A stretch of 62,091 bases of DNA from a virus. Both the position numbers and the translations under genes were made by a program. Below are positions 8,062 to 17,562 of this stretch, piece by piece. Position 1 is the first letter of the stretch, and the number at the start of each line of letters is the position of its first letter. Below the pieces are notes generated by a model that saw only the letters and a program-made list of their open reading frames with translations, did not search any database and was not told where the DNA came from. The stretch spans positions 1 to 62,091 of IMG/VR virus record IMGVR_UViG_3300009034_000037, one strand, 5' to 3'.

Positions 8062-8082
8062 GGCAAAAGCTCCCTAAGAGTA

Positions 8083-9267
8083 TCAATAATTAATTTCAAC
8101 AGTATCTGACTCAACTGGCAATCCTAAAACTTCCATCTCATCACAAATCATAGTTACAGTAGATTCATGGATCAAGCCTGTTTTACCACCAGTAATATAC
8201 GTTGAATCAGTGGTATTAATATATAACTCACCATCAAGGTAGATTTTAATTCGGTTTGTTGACGATTCAGGAGATATTTGGGTCCGAAGAGTGTAGTTAA
8301 CATCATCTTGTAGAGTAATACCCACAGTGGAAAGATCAACTGTCACTAAAGCAGATGGAGATCCTGAAACAAACTTAGCAAGCGATAAAGTATTTGAGTA
8401 TATTGATAGAAATGTAGCGTAGCCAGAGTTAATTGAATCATCTGGTAGGTAATAGCAAACACCGAAATACTCACCCCCAATAATGTGTCCTCCATTTCCG
8501 TTTAATCTAGCTGTAACTACATAATTTGTTAGTGGGGCATCACCCATCTCATTTACTATCTGAACGTCCTGTCCGCTACCTTGCATCTTAAAATACCCGC
8601 TTAGCACAACAGGATCAATACCTTGCACTGTTGTCCATTGACTAATATCGTCGTCAATATCGAACAGGTCTAAAAATCGCAAGTAGACTATTTCGAATCG
8701 TTCTCCTACCGGGCGCATAAGATTGAGAATGTTTTTGACTAAAGTTCTTTTTGTAGCACCTGGATCTACTATACGAACATGCATCCAGTGGTCATCTCGA
8801 GCAGAGCCACCAGGTGGTCCTACTACCCAAGGATCGTAACCTTGACGTTGCTCATCAAAATAAGTTTCGTCAATAACCCATCGGAAATCAAACCAGTTCC
8901 AAATCCGAGATCTGTTTGCCGTAACTAGATTTAATATATCGACAATCGAATCTTCCTTACTCCTACTTTTCCACAATGGTACCGAGGCTGCGATCAGTCT
9001 TCGTAAGGAAACTATATCGAGTCCTGATGTAATATTATCAAGATCTGGCGTCCAGCCAACAATTTGCTTTAGATAAGTCAGATATGCATCTGGGCATTCC
9101 GTTACTGACCATAAATTTTTTACACTTTCGATCTTGTCCCAAATAGTCTCCCAGACCGTCTGACCACCTATAAGAAACCGCTTAACAAACTCGTTGCCTT
9201 CTTGAATGTCTTTATGCCTAATTGGCAAGATCAGAAAATCATACATCTGCAAATCAAGCTGGGACAT
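8083..9267 (-). CDS. Tail protein I-like baseplate wedge with lectin-like C-terminus
   Basis: A 394-residue protein. Residues 1-205 resemble P2-type tail protein I (start MSQLDLQMYDFLILP, a DAYLTYLKQIVGW segment and NLMRPVGERFEIVY), which joins baseplate to fibres. Residues ~215-394 form a beta-rich domain (FKMQGSGQDVQIV, then IKIYLDGELYIN) of laminin-G/concanavalin type, an addition to the core family that could bind sugars. It sits between the J-like and fibre genes as in P2-like baseplate operons. Confidence 0.78.
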   Translation of the reverse strand: MSQLDLQMYDFLILPIRHKDIQEGNEFVKRFLIGGQTVWETIWDKIESVKNLWSVTECPDAYLTYLKQIVGWTPDLDNITSGLDIVSLRRLIAASVPLWKSRSKEDSIVDILNLVTANRSRIWNWFDFRWVIDETYFDEQRQGYDPWVVGPPGGSARDDHWMHVRIVDPGATKRTLVKNILNLMRPVGERFEIVYLRFLDLFDIDDDISQWTTVQGIDPVVLSGYFKMQGSGQDVQIVNEMGDAPLTNYVVTARLNGNGGHIIGGEYFGVCYYLPDDSINSGYATFLSIYSNTLSLAKFVSGSPSALVTVDLSTVGITLQDDVNYTLRTQISPESSTNRIKIYLDGELYINTTDSTYITGGKTGLIHESTVTMICDEMEVLGLPVESDTVEINY

Positions 9268-9276
9268 AACTACTTC

Positions 9277-11820
9277 CTAACTTACTATTGTAATAGCCAC
9301 TGTACCAATGACCGGAAGTTCTCTTGCACTTAACACCACATCAGATGAAGGGACCGTTAATGTGACCTTTGTGATGTTTTCACTTGTCTCGAAAATCTCG
9401 TGTAATATTCTAGATGTCGGAACATCGCCTCCAAAATCCCATTCCCAAGTAACACCATCGTCTTTAACCGCACTTGGTGAAATAACTGCAGATAAACGAC
9501 TTTGAATGGCGCTTACTGTAACATCGCCGTAGACAGTAGCGGTAATATTAATTGTCTTCTTGGTGTAGTTACCCGAGGTAACTTCTTGGTTGGCTACTAA
9601 ATGTTTATCTATTGGTGGGTGAGCATACGGATCGCCGTTGAAATACTCATCCAATGCAGCTAACTGTGCTGTGCTAGCTTGTGCATCTACCCCGCCTTTT
9701 GCAACCACGACTAGTTCTATGGTTTTTGGTCCAAAACCTTCCTCAATGGCTTTAGCTCTTGCAAACGGTCGAGCACCTTCCGTATCAGTAAAACTGATCG
9801 TGAGTGCTTCAACGTCACTTGGGCTCAACGCTACTAACCCAGTCCTAATAGAAGCAGGCCCGGCGATTTTGGCTTGCTCTAAACTAGTTTCACTGGCACC
9901 TTGTGCTTCGTCCCATCCAGCAGCTGGCCGCGGATTCCATATTTTTTTGATATATGATAAACCCGACTTATTTACAACTATTGTATTATAACCGGTATTA
10001 CCGTCTTCGTTTGCGCCCCAGCGATACTCCGCGTAGACGTTGTTTGTACCAGTTGGTGGAATTTTTCCTGTAACACCATCCCCACACACAACTGTCGCGC
10101 GATCATCTTCACCAATCTCAATAGTGTAATGTTTGTCAGTTGGTTTAGACGCAAGAAAATTGTCAACCTCTGTCCAATCCTCTCCATCAACCCCAAAAAC
10201 CATCGAACCAGAAATATAGTAATCTCTCGAAGTTTCAAACCGCTGATTTGCCGTCCCATCGGAAGATCCAAGCGGATCCTCAATTTGAGTTCGTCCCTGA
10301 GTTACACTAGCTAAAAGATATTGCGCACCTTGGTCAAGCCGTCCATACTGAAACACCGGTACATCAACAATACCAGTAACCGTTATTACTCGGTATCTAA
10401 TCCAATATGCAGTTACGCTATTTATCAGACCTGCTATCCAGTCTTCTGTTAGGGTTTGGGGTAGAGTATAAACTAACTGCCCATTTTGCGAAAGCATCAG
10501 CGTTCCATCGGTAATACCAGACATTTCCTCCCAGTCACTACCCACTGTATAATCAGATGCAGTCGTACTAGGCGAAGTCTGACCTAGATAACCAGTGGTT
10601 ACTTTGTTCTTGCCGCCGCTCCAAACAGATTCAACGTCTTGATAAGCAGTTGTTTCGTTAAAACGTACTCTGATTTGAGTACCTTGTCGGTTTGTACTTC
10701 CGAGGTATCCGGTAAGATCAAATTCAAGAGAGCCACCAAGATCCGTTACACCTGTCGGTGCTTGCTTTTCAAAATCACCATCATAATATTCCCAAATACC
10801 AACTATGCCCTCTGTGCCACCACTCATTCCAGACACGCTAAATCCACCATCTGCAACCGTTTCCGTAATTGTTTGATTACCCGCAATTCCAAAATTATCG
10901 TTTTCTAAATTTAGTTTACCAGCTGTGATGGAGCCACCCGTGATGTATAGTGTAGATCCTACTCCGTTGATCGCAGTTTTCGCAGTAGTTGCCACTTGGT
11001 CGCTTGTTATATCCCCGCTCACATCCACCTCAATGTTGGTTGCGTCGTAACCACCGACAGGAGTGTAGCCACCAGTCACATTGAAATGAAAGGTTACAGC
11101 CGGGTTAGTACCGTCGTCCAAAACGAAAGTTTCACCATCTACCAGATTTGCTTTTGCAACAAACTGTATCCACCCAGTGGCTTTTGTTCCGGCCATCGGG
11201 GTGGTAAACCACAACCCAAGCTGATTCCACATAATGTCGTCATGACCAAAGTAAATCGCATCCTTCATTGCGACAGCCCCAGTAAAAGGCGACCAGTCAT
11301 CTGCAGGTGTGGTTTGGCTATTGGCTTTCGTTGTATAATCGGTATATGATCCTCCCTCGCAACCAAAAACATATCCAAATCGGTCGGTCCTAGCAATTTC
11401 CATAGCCGTTGCCCGCTCGAAAATTACAGGGTCTTTGCCAGCCTCTCGCTCAGTGGCAAACTGTGCATCTTCGCTGATTAGTCCATAAGAAGTGCTAAAG
11501 ACCTTACTTAATTCTACTACAATATCGGCTTGGGCCGGAGCAGCTGTTAGTAACTCATAGTCAATCAATCGCAACATGTTTCGAACGCTATCAACTAGCT
11601 TAGCAGTCGGAAGAGTATTCTCGTTTGCAACTAAGTCTAAAAGGCAGTTATTGAGATGACCAACAAGAGCTTGCATTCTGAGAAATTGCATTAAGGGATC
11701 ATATTCACTCTCATCTGTATGTTCTGGAACATTTGTACGTTTGTACTGAATTAGCGCATCAAGAATAGTTTGGTAATAAAACGCACTGAAATCAAATGAT
11801 GGGATGCTAACTGTACTCAT
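9277..11820 (-). CDS. Baseplate J-like wedge protein with two inserted modules
   Basis: An 847-residue protein. The N-terminal ~200 residues and the segment ~540-847 (VVCGDGVTGKIPPTGTN, NPRPAAGWDEAQGAS) match the Baseplate_J/gp47 family, which builds the baseplate wedge. It is longer than usual because of inserts: residues ~216-335 are a beta domain starting WIQFVAKANLVDGETFV, nearly the same as one in the head-tail connector at 24.5-25.6 kb; residues ~396-428 (WSGGKNKVTT, STTASDYTV) match the tail fibre. The flanking residues read smoothly across both inserts. Start ATG 11820 follows AAAGGT. Confidence 0.88.
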   Translation of the reverse strand: MSTVSIPSFDFSAFYYQTILDALIQYKRTNVPEHTDESEYDPLMQFLRMQALVGHLNNCLLDLVANENTLPTAKLVDSVRNMLRLIDYELLTAAPAQADIVVELSKVFSTSYGLISEDAQFATEREAGKDPVIFERATAMEIARTDRFGYVFGCEGGSYTDYTTKANSQTTPADDWSPFTGAVAMKDAIYFGHDDIMWNQLGLWFTTPMAGTKATGWIQFVAKANLVDGETFVLDDGTNPAVTFHFNVTGGYTPVGGYDATNIEVDVSGDITSDQVATTAKTAINGVGSTLYITGGSITAGKLNLENDNFGIAGNQTITETVADGGFSVSGMSGGTEGIVGIWEYYDGDFEKQAPTGVTDLGGSLEFDLTGYLGSTNRQGTQIRVRFNETTAYQDVESVWSGGKNKVTTGYLGQTSPSTTASDYTVGSDWEEMSGITDGTLMLSQNGQLVYTLPQTLTEDWIAGLINSVTAYWIRYRVITVTGIVDVPVFQYGRLDQGAQYLLASVTQGRTQIEDPLGSSDGTANQRFETSRDYYISGSMVFGVDGEDWTEVDNFLASKPTDKHYTIEIGEDDRATVVCGDGVTGKIPPTGTNNVYAEYRWGANEDGNTGYNTIVVNKSGLSYIKKIWNPRPAAGWDEAQGASETSLEQAKIAGPASIRTGLVALSPSDVEALTISFTDTEGARPFARAKAIEEGFGPKTIELVVVAKGGVDAQASTAQLAALDEYFNGDPYAHPPIDKHLVANQEVTSGNYTKKTINITATVYGDVTVSAIQSRLSAVISPSAVKDDGVTWEWDFGGDVPTSRILHEIFETSENITKVTLTVPSSDVVLSARELPVIGTVAITIVS

Positions 11821-11835
11821 CGGTCTATACCTTTC

Positions 11836-12210
11836 TTAGTCACGACCGCGAAACGTACGAGAAAATGGTCGTTGCTCATCACTTTCCAGATCGTGGTAGT
11901 CAAATTCCAAAATCAGTTCGCCGTTTTGAGTACTCCACGTGGCAGTTTCCGGTAGTAGTTTAAACCGACGTTCGGCTTCGAATTTCTGAAATATCAAGTT
12001 AATTCGACTTAGTATCAGTGCTTGAGACTTCGGATCACTAATATCGAATATCATGTCGGTACCGATACCAATATTTTGCTGAAAGGCATGTGCATTATCA
12101 CAATCAGAAAGAGCCATCAAGATTATTTTACTGTTTTCATCTTCCCCTTTTGATAAGGCAGTACCACCAGTAGTATTAGTTCCAACTGGTAACTTCAGAC
12201 CTTGTTTCAC
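11836..12210 (-). CDS. gp25/GPW-like baseplate wedge protein
   Basis: A 124-residue protein. The segment LILSRINLIFQKFEAERRFK and the C-terminal LILEFDYHDLESDEQ fit the gp25/lysozyme-like baseplate family, a small wedge protein that starts sheath assembly. GTG start at 12210 with GAGG ten bases upstream. It lies directly upstream of the J-like gene, the canonical order W-J-I. Confidence 0.75.
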   Translation of the reverse strand: MKQGLKLPVGTNTTGGTALSKGEDENSKIILMALSDCDNAHAFQQNIGIGTDMIFDISDPKSQALILSRINLIFQKFEAERRFKLLPETATWSTQNGELILEFDYHDLESDEQRPFSRTFRGRD

Positions 12211-12222
12211 TTTTCACAAACC

Positions 12223-12693
12223 TCAAAGAATTGGAAATGGTGCTTGACCTGGAAATGTTGCTGTCCCACCTAAATTATTAGTATGTAATACGCCCGCGAT
12301 TGCGTTCATGGCATCAGTCTTACTAGCAGATGTAGATATATTAGAGCTGAAAACCGCTTGCAATACTGTGGCTATTCCAGAAAGACCAGGGGGAGGTGTA
12401 ATAACTGTAGCTGTTGCCCAATATGTTGACGGTGCTAAAGCTAACGTAGCCCACCACTGTGTAATTCCTGCTTGAATCTTTGCAGCTCCATCCGTCGATA
12501 AACCAACCATGGCACCAGCCATCGCAGATTGTGGTACATCTAGCCCAGCGGTAATAATCGGAATACTGTTGGTTTCCGCGTTTTCAAAATAGCCACGAAA
12601 AGCCTGAGCCCACGCACTAACCGCGTCTGATTCGTTATCATATAGACCAAGTTCTACTAATTCGTCTTTTAGCACGCTTTGAGACATAGCCAC
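12223..12693 (-). CDS. Conserved baseplate-region protein of unknown function
   Basis: A 156-residue protein rich in Ala, Thr and Ser. It contains AMAGAMVGLSTDGAAKIQAG, a central WWATLALAPSTYW segment, and ends PGQAPFPIL. I associate this pattern with small proteins encoded next to the spike gene in other contractile-tail phages, but no function is known to me. GTG 12693 with GAGGA nine bases upstream is favoured over ATG 12687. It sits between spike and gp25 genes, so a role in the spike or its packaging is plausible. Confidence 0.55.
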   Translation of the reverse strand: MAMSQSVLKDELVELGLYDNESDAVSAWAQAFRGYFENAETNSIPIITAGLDVPQSAMAGAMVGLSTDGAAKIQAGITQWWATLALAPSTYWATATVITPPPGLSGIATVLQAVFSSNISTSASKTDAMNAIAGVLHTNNLGGTATFPGQAPFPIL

Positions 12694-12705
12694 GAGATGT
12701 AATCC

Positions 12706-13338
12706 TCACTTGGTTTTGACATCCGCACTTAGCACTGTTGCTGGAATTGGCTGAGTTGGCGGTCCACTAGGTCCTGTACCGGTTGGATGTGTGTGTACTT
12801 CAGCCCACGATTTCCAGTTGCTACCACGTACAACAGGGGTGTCTGCTCCCTCTCCTAGCAACAGTATTCCAGATTCATCTATAGCGACCGAAGCAAATGT
12901 CCCATCTAGATTTAATGATATTTGGAATCGTTCTTTGCCTTCGGTATCGTCAAACAAGAACACATGGCCGGCTGGAGTGGCAAAGCCGCGGCGTTTGCCG
13001 TAGTTTGTCTTGAAAGCATCGTGTATCAGGGTCGAAAACTCTTCTCGTTCATGGTAAAATCTCTTGCCACGCCAATGAATAAGAGGATCATAAATAAGAG
13101 CCTGACCGGAAACCTCGTCATCTGACGAAGCGGTAACAACCTCGATCTCGACATGCTCATCAATATCCGGGATATAAAACCAGCCCCAGTCGAATACAGG
13201 TTCAATCCAATCCGGGAGTTCAGCTTCTGGGTCACCAGTAAGATCCGGGCAAACTACTTTGACTCTACCACGTTGATCTTTCTCGTCTTTGTCTGTCAAA
13301 GTAACTCGTGCAATAAATTTTTCTGTAGCAACAGCCAT
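12706..13338 (-). CDS. Baseplate spike protein (gpV/gp5-like)
   Basis: About 210 residues starting at ATG 13338; the frame extends 7 codons further but those codons belong to the shared leader element that supplies the ribosome site. An N-terminal OB-type domain (RGRVKVVCPDLTGDPEAELP) is followed by a beta-helix-like part (GKRRGFATPAGHVFLFDDTE) and a tip with VHTHPTGTGPSGPP, typical of membrane-piercing spikes of the gpV family. It follows the hub gene, as expected. Confidence 0.85.
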   Translation of the reverse strand: MAVATEKFIARVTLTDKDEKDQRGRVKVVCPDLTGDPEAELPDWIEPVFDWGWFYIPDIDEHVEIEVVTASSDDEVSGQALIYDPLIHWRGKRFYHEREEFSTLIHDAFKTNYGKRRGFATPAGHVFLFDDTEGKERFQISLNLDGTFASVAIDESGILLLGEGADTPVVRGSNWKSWAEVHTHPTGTGPSGPPTQPIPATVLSADVKTK

Positions 13339-13385
13339 CCCAAAACTCCTTTCAGACAAACCCTTGATTATAGTTTAAGTCCGAA
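13336..13385 (-). repeat. Dispersed leader repeat, copy C (spike gene)
   Basis: Contains the ATCAAGGGTTTGTCTGAAAG element followed by GAGTTTTGGGATG, identical to copy A over the last ~33 bp. Immediately upstream is CGGACTTAAACTAT, the sequence found at the dnaN stop codon. At dnaN these two parts are separated by about 210 bp; here they are adjacent. Confidence 0.8.
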
Positions 13386-13398
13386 ATTGGATGAGCTA

Positions 13399-14652
13399 TC
13401 ATAACCCTTTCAGCACCTTTCGAACATTGAAATTACACTTGTAACCGTCATCGGCAGATAGTATGTGCCGAACTCGAGAAAAGTAGTACTGGCCATCGTA
13501 TAGAACACCTATACCTTCTAAACGATGAATTTGTTTTGCCCGTAGTGTTTCAACACCAATAATTGAACCACGACCAACAATAAAGTTTTCGCGCATACGC
13601 CGAAACCACTGCGACGCCCAAGTTTCGAGGGCAGCTTCATTTTTTATTTCCACTTTGGGATTAACTGTAAAGCTAAAATCACCGATATATATTTTGTAAG
13701 CTTCAGCACTTACAGGTGCTTCTTCAATTTCCTCAATAGCTCCGGTATAGTATGGATCAGCCTCTTGGCCAAGCTCTTCGACAATTTCGACTTCAATAGA
13801 TTTTCCAAATGATGTGGCGTTTCTTCCAGTTGACTGGACTCGAATAGTTGTATAGTGGTTACGGAACATCATTTCAGGTTCAAAATTCAACAAAGTCGTG
13901 AAATCTCCCTGATTATATTTAAAAGTGTATTGTTTTTCTTGGGTAACCAAATTACCAGTTGGATCTCTGAAATGTAAAGTCCAACCCTTGCCTTCATCCA
14001 TGTCATAATCAACCCAAAAGAAAAATCCAGTAAGATTGGCCAGTCCTTGAATAAGAGTGTAGTCACTCATATCAGCTCGTTGCAAAATACCCTTTTTTTC
14101 CAGTAAAGGTACGGGATCGATATCTGGGGTAAATAGGTATGTTAAACATCGATCTTCAACAATCTCTTCAATACTAGTATCTCGATAAACAGTAGATTGC
14201 TTAATACGTTTAAGCATTGCTTTTAACTTCTTTTGCTTTTCTCCGGTTGATGTAGAAATCGCTTCTTCCAAAGTAGCAATTTGTTTTTTTCCTGCAGGAT
14301 CAGGTTTAGATTCCTGCATCAGATAGTCCTTTGTATAACCAGTTACCTCAAGCATAGGCATTCCATCTTGTGGAAACTTATCTCGTGGAGCTATAAGCAT
14401 TACTCGTCCAATAAAAGAAAGATCTGATCCATATCCCATATAGATATCCAGTTCATTACCTGGCATAAATACCTTACTATTTGAAAGTAAAAAGTCAGGA
14501 TTTGCTATCGTAATCCTTGCTACATCTACAATTCCATCGGCATTTTCATATTCAACACTTTGAACAAACTGAGTAATGTTAGATTCCAGCTTCTTTCCCT
14601 GAACCTCAAGTAAGTAATTAGGAGTTGGTTCTATATTTTGTTGAATAGGCAT
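13399..14652 (-). CDS. Baseplate hub protein, gpD/VgrG-like
   Basis: A 417-residue protein. The N-terminal half (YENADGIVDVARITIANP, FMPGNELDIYMGYGSDLSF, MLEVTGYTKDYL) matches the late-control protein D/gp27 hub family, which forms the trimeric platform holding the spike at the tube end. The middle segment ~120-160 is helical and charged (GEKQKKLKAMLKRIKQ), longer than in short homologues. It ends in a conserved barrel (VLYDGQYYFSRVRHILS). Neighbours: LysM-type tube-initiator upstream, spike downstream. Confidence 0.88.
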   Translation of the reverse strand: MPIQQNIEPTPNYLLEVQGKKLESNITQFVQSVEYENADGIVDVARITIANPDFLLSNSKVFMPGNELDIYMGYGSDLSFIGRVMLIAPRDKFPQDGMPMLEVTGYTKDYLMQESKPDPAGKKQIATLEEAISTSTGEKQKKLKAMLKRIKQSTVYRDTSIEEIVEDRCLTYLFTPDIDPVPLLEKKGILQRADMSDYTLIQGLANLTGFFFWVDYDMDEGKGWTLHFRDPTGNLVTQEKQYTFKYNQGDFTTLLNFEPEMMFRNHYTTIRVQSTGRNATSFGKSIEVEIVEELGQEADPYYTGAIEEIEEAPVSAEAYKIYIGDFSFTVNPKVEIKNEAALETWASQWFRRMRENFIVGRGSIIGVETLRAKQIHRLEGIGVLYDGQYYFSRVRHILSADDGYKCNFNVRKVLKGL

Positions 14653-14660
14653 CCAATCAC

Positions 14661-15416
14661 CTACGTTATATACGAAGTTCTTTCAATATTTCTCTGATCA
14701 AAAACTTCAATTCGTAATGCACGTTGTGGTGTGTCACGACGACCATACGCCGTTTTGAGCGCAATGGAGGTGGGTTTAGCCTTCTCTTTACGCATTACAT
14801 CAATACTTAGTAGCTTTACAACATCACCTACCTCAAGTAATGCTTTATTAGGATGTTGTTGTCTCACGACAACGCCCAACATTGGGTTGCCGTATTCTCG
14901 TTGAGCTATAGCTTCATGATAATCTCGAAATCGCGCTCTGTGATATCTAGTCTCGCCAGCTGCAACAACTTCAAGTGAAAACGGTACATACTCACGAAGA
15001 TTAATTGTAAATGTTACATCTCGCGGACTGCCATCACGTCGAAATGAATGATAAGTAATTCCTGATAACGCTTCAAGATTACACTGATCAGCTTTCAGTG
15101 TGGCATCGCCTACGTAGAAAAGCAAAACCGGAGGTCTGTATTTATCTGGATCGCGTCTGACCCAGCTTTGAAGTAGCTTAAGTTTAGCTGAAATACTTTG
15201 AAAAATGTCTTCCGTAAACAACCGACCTTGAAAACTAATAGTATCAGAATTGCCATGAAGAAACTGGGTAATCGCACTCTGTCGATTTAACGAATGGCTT
15301 TCGCCATAAGTTCCACTTACATCTTGAGTAACTTCGACAGGAGGAAACTGACCTTGAATTTCTTCTTGGGTATCAAGATTAACCAAAAACCATGATTCTA
15401 GCTCGGAATACGCCAA
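14661..15416 (-). CDS. Baseplate/tube adaptor with LysM-like C-terminus
   Basis: A 251-residue protein. The N-terminal domain (LDTQEEIQGQFPPVEVTQDV, SAITQFLHGNSDTISFQGRL) resembles the contractile-injection-system tube-initiator family (Afp7/gp53-like), which connects the tail tube to the hub. The C-terminal ~60 residues (VVRQQHPNKALLEVGDVVKL) fit a LysM-like module that may bind cell wall. The start is one base beyond the stop of the tape measure, so the genes are probably translationally coupled. Confidence 0.75.
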   Translation of the reverse strand: MAYSELESWFLVNLDTQEEIQGQFPPVEVTQDVSGTYGESHSLNRQSAITQFLHGNSDTISFQGRLFTEDIFQSISAKLKLLQSWVRRDPDKYRPPVLLFYVGDATLKADQCNLEALSGITYHSFRRDGSPRDVTFTINLREYVPFSLEVVAAGETRYHRARFRDYHEAIAQREYGNPMLGVVVRQQHPNKALLEVGDVVKLLSIDVMRKEKAKPTSIALKTAYGRRDTPQRALRIEVFDQRNIERTSYIT

Positions 15417-17561
15417 CTAACTGCTCCTTACGCTGACTGTGGCAGGCATAGCACCGTGCTCTATAGCCATTCGCTGCGCCCATGGTTTTGCCTTAAAACC
15501 AGCGCGTTGTTGGATTTGTTGTTGGTGTCGAGATACTGCACTACTTACCTCGCGGCCATCAATGTTTAGTTGGTTATTGATATTGACATTGAGTTCCTGT
15601 CCTCGTCTTCCTGCTTCAGCTTGTTTCGATAATAACTGAAGAGCTTTTCTTGTTTCTCGATCTGCTACAGTTCCCTTAGCTAATTCTTCTGTAGCTGCTT
15701 TTGCTTTCACAATTGGTGCTAGTGGCGGAAGTCCAACCTCCCCTCCCCATACTGGTGCCGCTGTAACCCGAGCTCCAAATGTTTCTTTTATTAAACCTTT
15801 GTGTTTCTCTTCAATAAGCCCAACTAATCTCAACGGAGCCATAAGCGCATCAGTTACCCCTGCAATAAAACCAATGATATCAACTAATGCTGCCTTTATC
15901 CCACCTAAAACTAAACCGACATCTTCTCCAAATATTCTCCATTTTGTTATAGATTTCCCAGTTGTAGCATCTACTTCTTCAATACTATCAACAAACTGCA
16001 TTAACAAAAGTGTAGCAGCTCCAATAATTAATCCCCACGGACCCATTGCAACTTTAATCACTAAACCAAGTCCCTTGATCGCTGGAATAAGAGTTCCAGA
16101 CAAAATCCAACCAAGTCCTTTAAATGCAATCAGAAGAGGTCCCACTACGGCAAGCGTAGCACCAATTTTTCCAATCAATGCAACAAAAGATCGAATACCG
16201 TCTTTACCAACTGTTTTCTCTAGCCAACTTCCGAACTGCTTTACGCTATCAATTAATCCATTCCAAGACTTTTTCAGCCAAATCATAGTATCTAATAATC
16301 CCAAAGCTATCTGGACAGAAGTTTCTCCATGTTTTTGCGAAAGCTTTGTAGCGGTTGCCTGAATATCGTGACCTTCTTTCTGTGCACTTTGTAGTGCCGT
16401 CAACGAAAATAAAACGTCGTTCAGTCCCGATGTAGATTCATCCACAAACCCCGTTACTCCGTCAAGTAATGGCCCAAAAAATTCAATGCTCAGTCCTTCA
16501 AGTGTGGCACCCATCATTTTCAATCGACCGGTAAGCGTACTTAATCGTTTTTGGGCCATTTCACTAGCAGCACCGATACCGTCCGATGCTTTTTGCAGCT
16601 CTTGAACTAGAGTGTCAGTACTTTCTTTTCCGGCAGCAGCTAACGCGGCGTAAGCCTTCTGTCCACGAACGCCAAACATCTCGGTCATTATTCGTGCTCG
16701 CTCTGTCGCATTTTGAACTGCACTGAGTTTCTTCGAAAACTTATCAACTATTGACGATATTGGTAACAGTTTGCCACTCGCATCCGTTAAACCAATTCCC
16801 CACTTTTCCATTTGCTTTGAAGCTTCTCTGCTTGGAGAGGCAAGTTTGACAAGCATGTTTGTTAAAGCCGTACCTCCCATAGATCCTTTCAGCCCTGCAT
16901 CGCCAAGCTTTCCAAATATCGCGGTCAGCTCTTCCGTCTCAATACCCATAGTTCGAGCTTGGGCCATCCCGTAGCGAAAAGACTCGCCAAGTGTGCTAAT
17001 AGTAACATTAGCCTTTGTCTGAGCCAAAGCCAATATATCAGCTAGGTTTCTTGTCTCACTGAAACTACGTCCCATACCACGGGTTACCGTAGAAACAATC
17101 TCAGCGGATTCAGCGTAGTCTATATTGCCAGCAGCAGCGGCATCCAAAACTCCTCTTATTCCTCCAATAACCTCCACATTTTCAGCACCAGCCATTTTCA
17201 TTAATTTCATTGCTTCCGCAGATTCGGTGGCGCTGTAAGCCGTAACTATGCCCATTTCTTTTGCCTTAGTCTCAAACGCCTCCATGTCTGCAGTACTCGC
17301 TCGCGCAACAGCTCCCAAATCGGCCATGCTTTGCTCAAACGACACAGCTGACTTAGCAGCCTTAAATAAGCCCAATGTGAGAGGAAGAGCCGCGATGCCA
17401 ACATTACCCATAGCCCTGCCTACCTGTCCAAGTCCTCTACCTAGTAATTTGGTATCTTGTTTTAATCTACTAAATGCACGCGAGGCACGACCCATACCTA
17501 TTACGGCTCGCTTCTCGTCAAAGGTTAATACCCCACCTAAACCTATTCTTTCGAATGCCAT
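15417..17561 (-). CDS. Tail tape measure protein
   Basis: A 714-residue protein. Residues ~70-330 match the TP901-type tape-measure core (AVSFEQSMADLGAVARAS, ELTAIFGKLGDAGLKGSMGG, MFGVRGQKAYAALAAAG). A central set of hydrophobic helices (~460-540) follows, and the C-terminus contains NVNINNQLNIDGREV. It sets tail length and is extruded during injection. 714 residues would suggest a tail of about 100 nm by the usual 1.5 Å per residue rule. It lies directly after the frameshifted chaperone. Confidence 0.93.
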   Translation of the reverse strand: MAFERIGLGGVLTFDEKRAVIGMGRASRAFSRLKQDTKLLGRGLGQVGRAMGNVGIAALPLTLGLFKAAKSAVSFEQSMADLGAVARASTADMEAFETKAKEMGIVTAYSATESAEAMKLMKMAGAENVEVIGGIRGVLDAAAAGNIDYAESAEIVSTVTRGMGRSFSETRNLADILALAQTKANVTISTLGESFRYGMAQARTMGIETEELTAIFGKLGDAGLKGSMGGTALTNMLVKLASPSREASKQMEKWGIGLTDASGKLLPISSIVDKFSKKLSAVQNATERARIMTEMFGVRGQKAYAALAAAGKESTDTLVQELQKASDGIGAASEMAQKRLSTLTGRLKMMGATLEGLSIEFFGPLLDGVTGFVDESTSGLNDVLFSLTALQSAQKEGHDIQATATKLSQKHGETSVQIALGLLDTMIWLKKSWNGLIDSVKQFGSWLEKTVGKDGIRSFVALIGKIGATLAVVGPLLIAFKGLGWILSGTLIPAIKGLGLVIKVAMGPWGLIIGAATLLLMQFVDSIEEVDATTGKSITKWRIFGEDVGLVLGGIKAALVDIIGFIAGVTDALMAPLRLVGLIEEKHKGLIKETFGARVTAAPVWGGEVGLPPLAPIVKAKAATEELAKGTVADRETRKALQLLSKQAEAGRRGQELNVNINNQLNIDGREVSSAVSRHQQQIQQRAGFKAKPWAQRMAIEHGAMPATVSVRSS

Positions 17562-17562
17562 T

